A stretch of 11,275 nucleotides of DNA from JBGPLJ01 sp041486385. Lineage in GTDB: Bacteria > Pseudomonadota > Gammaproteobacteria > Steroidobacterales > Steroidobacteraceae. The notes below the pieces were generated by a model, which was given only the letters and a program-made list of their open reading frames with translations, was not told the DNA's origin and searched no databases. This document shows, one piece after another, positions 1-6,677 of the stretch (position 1 is its first letter; each line of letters starts with the position of its first letter). The stretch lies in assembly GCA_041486385.1 (NCBI GenBank), contig JBGPLJ010000094.1:1-11275 (forward strand). The letters run 5' to 3'. The translations under genes and the position numbers were made by a program.

Positions 1-200
1 AGACCTTCGTCGGCCAGTCGTGCGATCGCCTCGTTCACCGGCGCGCGCGACACTCCGTATTCAATGGCGATTTCGTTCTTCCTGAGCTGCGACCCGGGCA
101 GGAGCACGAGCTCTCTGATGCGGCGGCGCAGATCGCGATAGACGCGTTCAGACTTGGAGTGGTCATCCAGAGATTCTACGAGCGGCATCCTTTTTATCAT
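1..200 (-). CDS. GntR-family transcriptional regulator, N-terminal part (runs off left edge)
   Basis: Reading the minus strand from the edge gives an open frame of 66 codons that continues beyond base 1, so only the DNA-binding domain is present. After a short polar leader, the segment VYRDLRRRIRELVLLPGSQL is the first helix and turn of a GntR winged helix. It is followed by the helix-turn-helix NEIAIEYGVSRAPVNEAIARL and ADEGL, a close match to the family pattern. The usual PVREAL is PVNEAI here, so the commonly conserved arginine is replaced by Asn. The effector domain (FCD, UTRA or other) is outside the window; the spacing style fits the FadR/FCD group best (inference). I chose the ATG at 200-198, which has a weak GGG about 9 bases upstream. 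An in-frame ATG at 188-186 follows AAAAAGG directly, which is too close to act as a ribosome site. It is divergent from the receptor gene and is the likely regulator of the plus-strand cluster. Confidence 0.88.
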   Translation of the reverse strand, partial: MIKRMPLVESLDDHSKSERVYRDLRRRIRELVLLPGSQLRKNEIAIEYGVSRAPVNEAIARLADEG

Positions 201-352
201 TGTTGATTACCCAAAAAATCCAGGCGTCGGCGGAATTTCAGCGCGTTGGCACATTTTGCACGCATTTTCTAGCTTTCAGCGCGCGCGGTCGAATCAGGTC
301 GCACCCTAGTTGCACAATAATCGCGAAGCGGCCGACGACGATGACGGGATTT

Positions 353-363
353 TAACATGTCAG
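353..363 (+). promoter_or_regulatory. Candidate operator half of an inverted pair (TAACATGTCAG)
   Basis: TAACATGTCAG is the exact reverse complement of CTGACATGTTA at 662-672. Each copy is itself nearly palindromic around ACATGT (TAACATGTCA matches TAACATGTTA at 9 of 10 positions), as expected for a site bound by a dimeric regulator. The copies lie about 300 bases apart on either side of the divergent region. A role as binding site for the neighbouring GntR protein is inference. Confidence 0.35.
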
Positions 364-377
364 TCAGCCTCCAGTTC

Positions 378-390
378 CCGGTTGTACCGG
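378..390. promoter_or_regulatory. Palindrome CCGGTTGTACCGG, possible GntR-type operator
   Basis: Two perfect 5-bp arms (CCGGT and ACCGG) flank a 3-base centre. The core GGTnnnACC is the arrangement known for FadR-subfamily operators (TGGTnnnACCA), although the flanking T and A are C and G here. Position inside the divergent region makes it a plausible operator. A 13-bp GC-rich palindrome can also arise by chance. Confidence 0.25.
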
Positions 391-646
391 CCACGCCGCT
401 ACCCTCGCCTGAGCGGCAAAACGGCTTGGCAGCCATAAGACGGCTACTGCACCCGCCCGTGTTGTCGGCGCATCAAGTGCGCCTGGCGGCATCCATAACC
501 ACTACTTTTGTCGGAATTCCTCGCGCTTTCTGCGCCAGAAGCGGCGGCTCTCATATGACGTAACTCACCAACACCGGAGCCACTCCGCGCATCTCAAGCG
601 CCACGGCTGCCCAGGTGTTACATGAAGTTCCCCGGTTTTGGCGTTC

Positions 647-676
647 TTGATCGGCTACTATCTGACATGTTAGCAT
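647..676 (+). promoter_or_regulatory. Weak sigma70-like promoter candidate for the receptor gene
   Basis: TTGATC (647-652) and TAGCAT (671-676) are separated by 18 bases, and each matches the sigma70 consensus at 4 of 6 positions. It lies 37 bases before the receptor start codon. The CTGACATGTTA element at 662-672 sits in the spacer and touches the -10 box, a typical position for a repressor site. The assignment is tentative because both boxes are imperfect. Confidence 0.25.
662..672 (-). promoter_or_regulatory. Candidate operator, second copy of the inverted pair (CTGACATGTTA)
   Basis: Exact reverse complement of the element at 353-363. With one more base, CTGACATGTTAG is a 12-bp palindrome broken at one symmetric pair. 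It lies about 40 bases upstream of the receptor start and overlaps the candidate promoter, which would suit repression. Binding by the divergent GntR regulator is inferred from position only. Confidence 0.35.
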
Positions 677-712
677 TTTAGGTAACTGGCAACATAAGCG
701 GGGGTGTCTCCA

Positions 713-2911
713 ATGAGAAAGTCCAGTCCTTTCCGGAATCGCGCGTCGCTGTTCGCGTTCGCAAGTGTGGCCTCGGTCTTCAGCGTGGGCCTGCCAGCGC
801 AGTCACCTTCCGCAAGCTCGGGCGCCTCGGACAAACTCGAGGAAATCATCGTCACGGCCCAGCGCCGGACCCAAAGTCTGCAGCATGTCGCCACGTCGGC
901 CACCGTGCTGACGAGTGATGTGCTGGAACAGAAGGGCGTCGGCGACCTGTACAAACTCCAGTACGCTGCGCCCGCGGTGACGATCTCCGGCTTTGGCTCT
1001 GCCAACATATTCAATATTCGCGGCATCGGCCGAAGTCAGGTCGATATCGATGTGCCGTCGGGTGTCGTCATCTATCGCGACGGCGCGCCCACGCTCGCCG
1101 GCTATTTCCAGAACGAACCCTACTTCGACATGGACTCGGTACAGGTCTTCCGCGGTCCTCAGGGGACTTTCGTCGGCAAGAGCGCCGCCGGCGGCGCGGT
1201 CTTCATCAACACGAAAGACCCCGAGCTGGGCCAATTCGCAGGCAGTGTCCAGGCGGATGTCGGTAATTTCAGCGCCAAGGATTTCACCGGCGTCCTCAAC
1301 ATGCCCGTCAGTGATACCTTCGCTCTCAGGCTTGCCTACAAGCACTACGACCGGGATAAGTTCTACCATTCCATCACCGGCAATTTCACCGGTCACCCCG
1401 GCGAGGTCGACAACAACAGTATTCGCCTGGGGATTCTCTGGCAGCCAAGTGCCAAGCTCTCGAGCGTCCTGAAGATCGATTACAGCGACCTCGATTTCGG
1501 CGGCAACCCGACGAGCGTATTTGGCGAGGAGCCGCTCGGCGATCTCGCGCAAAACGCCGATTTCGCGTACACCGACAAATCGGTGCGTGCCATTCTCGAC
1601 GTCAAGTACAAGGCCGATGGCGGCCTCACCTTCACCTCGCTTAGCGGCTATCAGGATGTCGATACCGTCAACAATCTGGACGTGAATGCGACCCTGCCTG
1701 CCTACTATTATTTCCAGAGCAAGGCCAACGTAAAAATCTATTCCCAGGAATTCAATCTGATCTCGCCCGACGATCAGCGGTTGAAATGGGTCGTCGGCGC
1801 TTTCTATCAGAAACAGAAGGCTGACATTCCCACGTGGGACAAGGGCGGGTTCAACTTTATTGGCAACGGCTTTCCCCCCGCGTATCCGTGGGCCACAACT
1901 CCGTGGCAAAAGTCGGAAGACGAATGGGCCGTCTTCGCGCACGTCGGGTACAGCTTCACCGATGCCCTGCAACTCGAAGCAGGCGCACGTTACAGCGACT
2001 ACAAGATGGACCAGTTCACGTACTGGATACTCAATTTCGGGGGCACCCCGCCAAATCCCGGCGATCCGAACTCATTTCCATGGTCAGGTAACGTAGGTGG
2101 AGACAGACAGAAGCTTGCGGAAGGCTCGGTCGACGGCCAGGTCGCCCTGAACTGGACGGTCAATGGCCAGCACTTCCTCTACGGCCTGATTTCCCGAGGT
2201 CACATCACCGGTGGCGTCAACCTCTTTCCGGCATTCCTTTCGTACCGGGAAATGCAGGTGATCAATTACGAGATCGGCTGGAAGGCGAATTTCCTGGATG
2301 ACCGGTTTCGCACGCAGACCACGGTCTACTACGAGACCTTCGACAACTACCAGGCGAATTTCAGCGAGGTCACGCTCGCCGGCATCAACAATCCGACCAA
2401 CAGAAATGCCGAGACGCAGAGTCACATCGCGGGCGCCGAGTTCAGTGCACAGGCGCACGTCGGCGGCTTGCATATGGATGTTGGCGCGGCCTACCTGGAC
2501 AGCAAGCTCGGCAACTTCAGCGACGTCGTCGACCCGTTTCGCACGGCACCCAACAACATCGTGAATCTGTCGGGCGCGAGAACCCCGTTCTCGCCGAATT
2601 TCACCGGGAACCTGGGCCTCGCCTACGACATTGCGATCGGCGACGGCCTCACGCTGACCCCCCGTGTCGACATTTCGCACATCAGCGAAACCCAGGCCGC
2701 ATTGTGGGATACGCCGCTGGAAACGCTGAAAGCACGCACGCTGATGAACGCGTTGCTGACGCTCGAGCCGACATCGAAGAAATGGTCGGCGGCCCTGTGG
2801 GCGACCAATTTGAGTGACAAACACTACGTTGCCGGCATTCAGAACAATGCCACGCTCTACTATGCCGGCGCGCCGCGCCAGTACGGCTTGCGCGTGAAGT
2901 ACAGCTTCTGA
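713..2911 (+). CDS. TonB-dependent outer-membrane receptor
   Basis: A 732-residue outer-membrane beta-barrel transporter that takes up a scarce or bulky ligand using energy from TonB-ExbBD. A signal peptide is visible (basic MRKSSPFRNR, hydrophobic residues to about 27, likely cleavage after GLPA). A TonB box follows at about residues 43-49 (EEIIVTA), then the plug domain with IRGIGR, VYRDGA-like and VFRGPQGT (about 145-152) with AGGAVFINTK. The remaining 560 residues alternate in beta-barrel style, and the chain ends in YGLRVKYSF with the terminal Phe used by the BAM machinery. The EEIIVTAQRR style is common in receptors of sphingomonads and other aromatic or steroid degraders, and no SusD partner is seen. 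Start choice: ATG 713 has GGGGG at 699-704 with 8 bases of spacing; an in-frame GTG at 704 has no room for a ribosome site. The substrate cannot be read from the sequence; the neighbouring catabolic genes argue for an organic compound rather than iron. Confidence 0.93.
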   Translation: MRKSSPFRNRASLFAFASVASVFSVGLPAQSPSASSGASDKLEEIIVTAQRRTQSLQHVATSATVLTSDVLEQKGVGDLYKLQYAAPAVTISGFGSANIFNIRGIGRSQVDIDVPSGVVIYRDGAPTLAGYFQNEPYFDMDSVQVFRGPQGTFVGKSAAGGAVFINTKDPELGQFAGSVQADVGNFSAKDFTGVLNMPVSDTFALRLAYKHYDRDKFYHSITGNFTGHPGEVDNNSIRLGILWQPSAKLSSVLKIDYSDLDFGGNPTSVFGEEPLGDLAQNADFAYTDKSVRAILDVKYKADGGLTFTSLSGYQDVDTVNNLDVNATLPAYYYFQSKANVKIYSQEFNLISPDDQRLKWVVGAFYQKQKADIPTWDKGGFNFIGNGFPPAYPWATTPWQKSEDEWAVFAHVGYSFTDALQLEAGARYSDYKMDQFTYWILNFGGTPPNPGDPNSFPWSGNVGGDRQKLAEGSVDGQVALNWTVNGQHFLYGLISRGHITGGVNLFPAFLSYREMQVINYEIGWKANFLDDRFRTQTTVYYETFDNYQANFSEVTLAGINNPTNRNAETQSHIAGAEFSAQAHVGGLHMDVGAAYLDSKLGNFSDVVDPFRTAPNNIVNLSGARTPFSPNFTGNLGLAYDIAIGDGLTLTPRVDISHISETQAALWDTPLETLKARTLMNALLTLEPTSKKWSAALWATNLSDKHYVAGIQNNATLYYAGAPRQYGLRVKYSF

Positions 2912-2930
2912 GCCTCGTCCTTCACGCAGG

Positions 2931-2962
2931 CGGGGATATCGCCGGACCCGGCGATATCCCCG
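2931..2962. other. Perfect 14-bp stem-loop between receptor and permease genes
   Basis: Bases 2931-2944 (CGGGGATATCGCCG) pair perfectly with 2949-2962, leaving a GACC tetraloop. It begins 20 bases after the receptor stop codon. No run of T follows the stem (ATCAATGTGC), so it does not look like a classical intrinsic terminator. It could stabilise the receptor mRNA 3' end, weaken read-through, or mask the ribosome site of the permease gene, whose GTG start is 6 bases beyond the stem. The stem itself is certain; the function is not. Confidence 0.7.
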
Positions 2963-2968
2963 ATCAAT

Positions 2969-4396
2969 GTGCGCAGCGTCGCCAGTGACCTCTCTGTAAC
3001 CGGCGAAAAGATCGCGGATACGCGCGGCCAGATTTCCTGGGCGCTGGTCGAGTTCGCGCGCTCGCCGTACCTGAGCCTCGTCTACATCTTCGTTTTTCCG
3101 CCGTATTTCGCGAACTCGATCGTTGGTGATCCCGTCAAGGGCCAGGAGGCCTGGGGCTTCGCCAATACACTGGTCGGTGTTTGCGTGGCGCTCCTCGCTC
3201 CGTTCATTGGCGCCATCTCGGATCGCATGGGCCGCAGAAAACCCTGGCAGCTGGGCATCATCGCGGTGATGGCGCCCTGTTGTTTTGCCCTGTGGTACGC
3301 GATGCCGGGGGCCCGGGGCGGACTATCAGTCAACGCCATTCTCGCTCTAGTCGTGATCCTGGCATCGCTCTTCCAGTTCTCGGATGTATTCCAGAACTCC
3401 ATCCTGCCGTCTATCGTGGGTCCCGATCGCATCGGCCGCCTGTCGGGAATCGGCATTTCGGTGGGCAATGCGGGAACATTCGTCGCGTTGCTCGTGATGC
3501 TGTTCGGCGTCGCATTGCCAGCTTCGGGGATAACAATGGGCGGCCTGTTGCCGGACCACCCGCTCTTTGGCCTGAATCCCGCGACCCACGAGCACGAACG
3601 GATAGCTGGGCCCGCCGCGGGCATCTGGCTCGTCGTCTTCATCATTCCGTTCCTGCTGTGGACTCCGGATCGACCGTCGACCGGACTCTCAGCCGGACAG
3701 GCGATTCGCCAGGGCTTGAACCAGGTGTGGATGACCGTCAAGCGCGCGCGTCAGGTTTCGAACGTGGGCCTGTATCTCGTCGCGCGCATGCTCTACACCG
3801 ACGGCAAGGTGGCGATCCTCGCCTACACCGGTATCTATGCGTCCGGCATCTTTCACTGGGATCTGGCCACACTGCTGCTGTTTGCCATCATCCTCTCGCC
3901 CTTTTCGATCTCGGGCGGCTTGATCGGCGGCTGGCTCGACGGCCTGGTAGGCTCCAAGCGCGCCATTCAAATCGTTGTCTTCGCCACGTGCATAGGCATG
4001 ATCGGAGCCGTCTCGATCACGCGCAATCAGATCTTTTTCATGCCTTACGACACGGCTCATTCGGGCGTACTCTGGTCGTTCCCGTATTTTCAGACTCTGC
4101 CCGAAGTGGCGTACCTCGCGATTACCATGCTGCTTGCCATCACAATCACCGCGGCTTTCTGCATCAGTCGCACGATGATGGCGCGCATTGCGCCCATCTC
4201 GATGATGAGCCAGTTCTTCGGCCTGTATGCGCTGTCGGGTACGGCCACCGCCTTCCTGGGCCATGCATCCGTGACGTTTTTCACTGGCTTCTTCCAGAGT
4301 CAGCGCGCCGGCTTCGCCTCCACGATCATCCTGCTCGTTGCGGGCCTCGTGCTGATGACCTGGGTGCGTGAAGAGCGCGCGCCGGCGATTGGCTGA
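2969..4396 (+). CDS. Major facilitator superfamily permease, Atg22/UMF1-like
   Basis: A 475-residue polytopic inner-membrane transporter. The N-terminal QISWALVEFARSPYLSLVYIFVFPPYF (about residues 21-47) resembles the 'SWALYDWANSPY' signature of the UMF1/Atg22-like branch of the major facilitator superfamily. A loop 2-3 motif A, GAISDRMGRRKPWQ (Asp85, Arg86, Gly88, Arg89), follows. About twelve hydrophobic segments can be counted, with a central hydrophilic loop near residues 230-265, the usual 6+6 arrangement. The start is GTG at 2969: the frame is open back to the receptor stop but holds no other usable start, and no Shine-Dalgarno sequence is visible because the upstream bases form a perfect stem-loop. 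It lies 57 bases after the receptor gene and 46 before the acyl-CoA synthetase, suggesting import of the ligase's substrate across the inner membrane (inference). Export of a product cannot be excluded. Confidence 0.88.
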   Translation: MRSVASDLSVTGEKIADTRGQISWALVEFARSPYLSLVYIFVFPPYFANSIVGDPVKGQEAWGFANTLVGVCVALLAPFIGAISDRMGRRKPWQLGIIAVMAPCCFALWYAMPGARGGLSVNAILALVVILASLFQFSDVFQNSILPSIVGPDRIGRLSGIGISVGNAGTFVALLVMLFGVALPASGITMGGLLPDHPLFGLNPATHEHERIAGPAAGIWLVVFIIPFLLWTPDRPSTGLSAGQAIRQGLNQVWMTVKRARQVSNVGLYLVARMLYTDGKVAILAYTGIYASGIFHWDLATLLLFAIILSPFSISGGLIGGWLDGLVGSKRAIQIVVFATCIGMIGAVSITRNQIFFMPYDTAHSGVLWSFPYFQTLPEVAYLAITMLLAITITAAFCISRTMMARIAPISMMSQFFGLYALSGTATAFLGHASVTFFTGFFQSQRAGFASTIILLVAGLVLMTWVREERAPAIG

Positions 4397-4406
4397 GGCT
4401 GCCAGA

Positions 4407-4428
4407 ATTGCCAACCCGATTTGGCAAT
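4407..4428. other. Perfect 8-bp inverted repeat between permease and ligase genes
   Basis: ATTGCCAA (4407-4414) and TTGGCAAT (4421-4428) are exact reverse complements around a 6-base centre CCCGAT. It lies 10 bases after the permease stop and 14 bases before the ligase ATG, so as RNA it would sit just upstream of the ribosome site. No T-run follows. It may be a small mRNA structure or a regulator site; chance is possible at this length. Confidence 0.45.
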
Positions 4429-4442
4429 CCATCGAGACCTCA

Positions 4443-6122
4443 ATGCAGCACGCAACCAGCCACGTACGCGGCGACACCACGCCGGCGCTGATCGAAGTAC
4501 CCATTGGCGTCGTGCTCGAACGGGCGATTGCGCGCTGGCCGGATGTCGAAGCGCTCGTCTCGTGCGAACAGGGAATCCGCTGGAGCTTTGCCGAATTCGG
4601 TCGCCGCGTGGAACGCCTGGCCGCGGGGCTGCTGGCACTCGGTCTGGTGCCGGGCGAGCGCGTCGGCATCTGGGCACCCAATTGCGCGGAATGGACTTTG
4701 ACGCAATTCGCTACGGCAAAGGCCGGTCTGATCCAGGTCAACATCAATCCGGCCTATCGACTCTCGGAACTCGAATACACGCTCAACAAGGTGGGCGTGA
4801 AGGCATTGATCTCGGCGGAAACGTTCAAGACGAGCGACTACGTCGGCATGATCGAGACGCTGGCGCCGGAAATCGCGGCGAGCGCGCCTGGCGATCTGCG
4901 CGCTGCGCGACTGCCGGAACTCAGAATAGTCGCAAAGATCGGCGGCCCACGCCGCGCGGGCTGGTTTGAGCTAACCGACATCACCGCGGACGACTCCGCG
5001 CTCCTGCGCTCGACAGCTGCGACGCTCAACTGCCGCCAGCCGATCAACATCCAGTTCACGAGCGGCACGACGGGCCTGCCCAAAGGCGCGACGCTCTCGC
5101 ATCGAAATATCCTCAACAACGCATACTTTGTCGGTGCGAGCATGGGCCTCAGAGCCGGCGATCGCCTGTGCGTACCGGTGCCGCTCTATCACTGCTTTGG
5201 GATGGTGATGTCGAACCTTGCCTGCGTCGTGCACGGCGCCACGATCGTCTATCCCGCCGCCGCCTTCGATCCGCTCGCCGTACTGCGAGCGATCGAAGCG
5301 GAGCGCTGCACAGCGCTGCACGGCGTGCCAACGATGTTCATCGCGGAACTGCAGCATCCGCAATTCGACAGCTTCGACCTCTCTTCGCTCCGTGCCGGCA
5401 TCATGGCGGGCGCACCCTGTCCGATCGAAGTCATGCGACGCGTCGTCGACCGCATGGGAATGCGCGACGTCACCATTGCCTACGGCATGACCGAAACGAG
5501 TCCAGTGAGCTTTCAGAGCTCGCCCGAGGATTCTCTCGAGCGTCGGGTGACGACTGTCGGCCGCATTCAGCCGCATATGGAAGCCAAAGTGATCGACGCC
5601 GAGGGCCGCACGCTGCTGTGCGGCGAGCCAGGCGAGCTCTGCTCGCGCGGCTATGCTGTCATGCTTGGCTACTGGGGCGATCCGGAACGCACGGCGGAAG
5701 CGATCGACGCCGAGGGCTGGATGCACACCGGTGATCTGGGCGTGATCGACGATGAGGGCTACTGCAATATCGTCGGACGCAGCAAGGACATGATCATCAG
5801 AGGGGGTGAAAACGTCTATCCCCGCGAAATCGAGGAGTTCCTGATTCGTCACCCGAAGGTCGAGGATGTCGCGGTCGTCGGCATTCCCGACGTACGATTT
5901 GGCGAAGCGGTGTGCGCCTGGATCCGCTTGCGCCGTGGCGAGACCGCGAGCGCCGACGACATACAGATCTTTTGCCGGGACCAGATCGCGCACTACAAGA
6001 TTCCGGTGTACGTCGTCTTCGTGGAGTCATTCCCGATGACCGTGACAGGCAAAGTTCAGAAGTACCTCATCCGCAAGTCGATGATCGAGCGCCTGGAACT
6101 GACCGAGGAGCGCACCGCTTGA
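4443..6122 (+). CDS. Acyl-CoA synthetase (AMP-binding, ACSF2-like)
   Basis: A 559-residue member of the ANL adenylating superfamily: it activates a carboxylic acid with ATP to an acyl-adenylate and transfers it to CoA. The phosphate-binding loop is TSGTTGLPKG (206-215). The A5 motif YGMTET is at 347-352, HTGDLG with the ribose-binding Asp at 428-433, then GRSKDMIIRGGENVYPREIEEFL (hinge and A8), and MTVTGKVQK places the catalytic lysine at 537. The stretch AGAPCPIEVMRR followed by GMTETSPVSFQSS and LERRVTTVGRIQPHMEAKV closely resembles the ACSF2/medium-chain fatty-acid ligase group. The true substrate may be a fatty, alicyclic or aromatic acid, or a steroid side chain. Start: ATG 4443 is where family homology begins. 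An in-frame GTG at 4368 would add 25 unconvincing residues overlapping the permease gene. It is probably cytoplasmic, with all catalytic residues intact. Confidence 0.92.
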   Translation: MQHATSHVRGDTTPALIEVPIGVVLERAIARWPDVEALVSCEQGIRWSFAEFGRRVERLAAGLLALGLVPGERVGIWAPNCAEWTLTQFATAKAGLIQVNINPAYRLSELEYTLNKVGVKALISAETFKTSDYVGMIETLAPEIAASAPGDLRAARLPELRIVAKIGGPRRAGWFELTDITADDSALLRSTAATLNCRQPINIQFTSGTTGLPKGATLSHRNILNNAYFVGASMGLRAGDRLCVPVPLYHCFGMVMSNLACVVHGATIVYPAAAFDPLAVLRAIEAERCTALHGVPTMFIAELQHPQFDSFDLSSLRAGIMAGAPCPIEVMRRVVDRMGMRDVTIAYGMTETSPVSFQSSPEDSLERRVTTVGRIQPHMEAKVIDAEGRTLLCGEPGELCSRGYAVMLGYWGDPERTAEAIDAEGWMHTGDLGVIDDEGYCNIVGRSKDMIIRGGENVYPREIEEFLIRHPKVEDVAVVGIPDVRFGEAVCAWIRLRRGETASADDIQIFCRDQIAHYKIPVYVVFVESFPMTVTGKVQKYLIRKSMIERLELTEERTA

Positions 6123-6187
6123 CCGCGCTGATGAATTGCATTGTTCTAGACGCTAACCTTCGAACCTAGGTCCCGGGGAGACGCCGC

Positions 6188-6661
6188 ATGTCAGAGCCGA
6201 TTCGCTTGAAAGTCAACGGCAAGGCCACAGTTGTGAATGTCCCGCCTGACACGCTGCTCTCCACCTTTCTGCGCGAACACCTGCGCCTCACCGGCACGCA
6301 CATCGGCTGCGATACCGCAAGCTGCGGTGCCTGCACCGTGCTCCTGAACGGGCGTGCCATCAAAAGCTGCAACATGATCATTGCCCAGACGCAGGGCCTC
6401 GAAGTGACCACCATCGAGGGCATTACTCCTGCGGACGGCTCATTGCATCCAATGCAGGCTGCATTCAAGACGTGCCACGGCCTGCAGTGCGGATTCTGCA
6501 CGCCGGGCATGATCATGAGCGCGCTCGATCTCGTGAGCCATGGCGCGCATGCCACCGACAGCGAGATCCGTGAGGGACTCGAGGGTAATTTGTGCCGCTG
6601 CACGGGCTACCAGAATATCGTCAAGGCCGTCGCGCTCGGTGCGAAAGCCATGGGGCGCTAG
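6188..6661 (+). CDS. Molybdenum hydroxylase small subunit, two [2Fe-2S] clusters (CoxS-like)
   Basis: A 157-residue electron-transfer subunit that relays electrons from the molybdenum site of the large subunit to FAD in the medium subunit. The N-terminal plant-type ferredoxin domain has Cys41, Cys46, Cys49 (GCDTASCGAC) and Cys61. The C-terminal helical domain has the second cluster at Cys101, Cys104 (LQCGFCTPGM) and Cys136, Cys138 (NLCRCTGYQNIV). Gln100 occupies the position that contacts the molybdopterin cytosine dinucleotide in this family. Length and motif order are normal, and all eight cluster ligands are present; one additional Cys96 precedes the second motif. Start: ATG 6188 is preceded by GGGGAG at 6175-6180 with 7 bases of spacing, a strong ribosome site. 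The 65-base gap before it could hold a promoter, but I saw no clear one. It is first of the S-L-M gene order. The same fold also occurs in xanthine, aldehyde, nicotinate and quinoline oxidoreductases. Confidence 0.95.
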   Translation: MSEPIRLKVNGKATVVNVPPDTLLSTFLREHLRLTGTHIGCDTASCGACTVLLNGRAIKSCNMIIAQTQGLEVTTIEGITPADGSLHPMQAAFKTCHGLQCGFCTPGMIMSALDLVSHGAHATDSEIREGLEGNLCRCTGYQNIVKAVALGAKAMGR

Positions 6662-6677
6662 GGAGATAAGTCAGCCA

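Larger units (their letters stand above)
201..712. other. Divergent intergenic region between the GntR regulator and the TonB-dependent receptor
   Basis: About 510 bases with no convincing gene. The part next to the regulator (190-260) is noticeably richer in A/T than the coding DNA. The region holds an 11-bp inverted pair at 353-363 and 662-672, a CCGGTTGTACCGG palindrome at 378-390, and a weak promoter-like pair just upstream of the receptor. It must contain the divergent promoters of both genes. A 68-codon frame at 357-563 lacks recognisable protein character and was not called. No RNA gene or riboswitch was recognised. Confidence 0.7.

Noticed and set aside
357..563. A 68-codon open frame in the divergent intergenic region with GGGA 7 bases upstream of its ATG
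   Set aside because: The composition is Pro/Ser/Arg-rich with no domain, signal or membrane character. It overlaps both operator candidates and reads like translated non-coding DNA. A leader peptide cannot be strictly excluded.
803..1972. A long minus-strand frame opposite the receptor gene
   Set aside because: Antisense shadow of the beta-barrel coding frame; no domain and no ribosome site, and the plus-strand protein is unambiguous.
2931..2962. Calling the 14-bp stem-loop a Rho-independent terminator
   Set aside because: No T-rich tract follows the stem and the next gene starts 6 bases later in the same direction, so I recorded it as a stem-loop of unknown function.
4368..4442. An upstream GTG start for the acyl-CoA synthetase overlapping the permease gene
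   Set aside because: The 25 added residues show no family similarity and the upstream bases give no ribosome site. The ATG at 4443 gives a normal-length protein.
6145..6177. Four 6-bp palindromes in 33 bases (TCTAGA, TTCGAA, CCTAGG, CCCGGG), resembling a cloning linker
   Set aside because: Surrounding genes are continuous and natural in order, the small-subunit ribosome site overlaps the last palindrome, and no vector sequence is seen. Such a cluster is uncommon but possible by chance.
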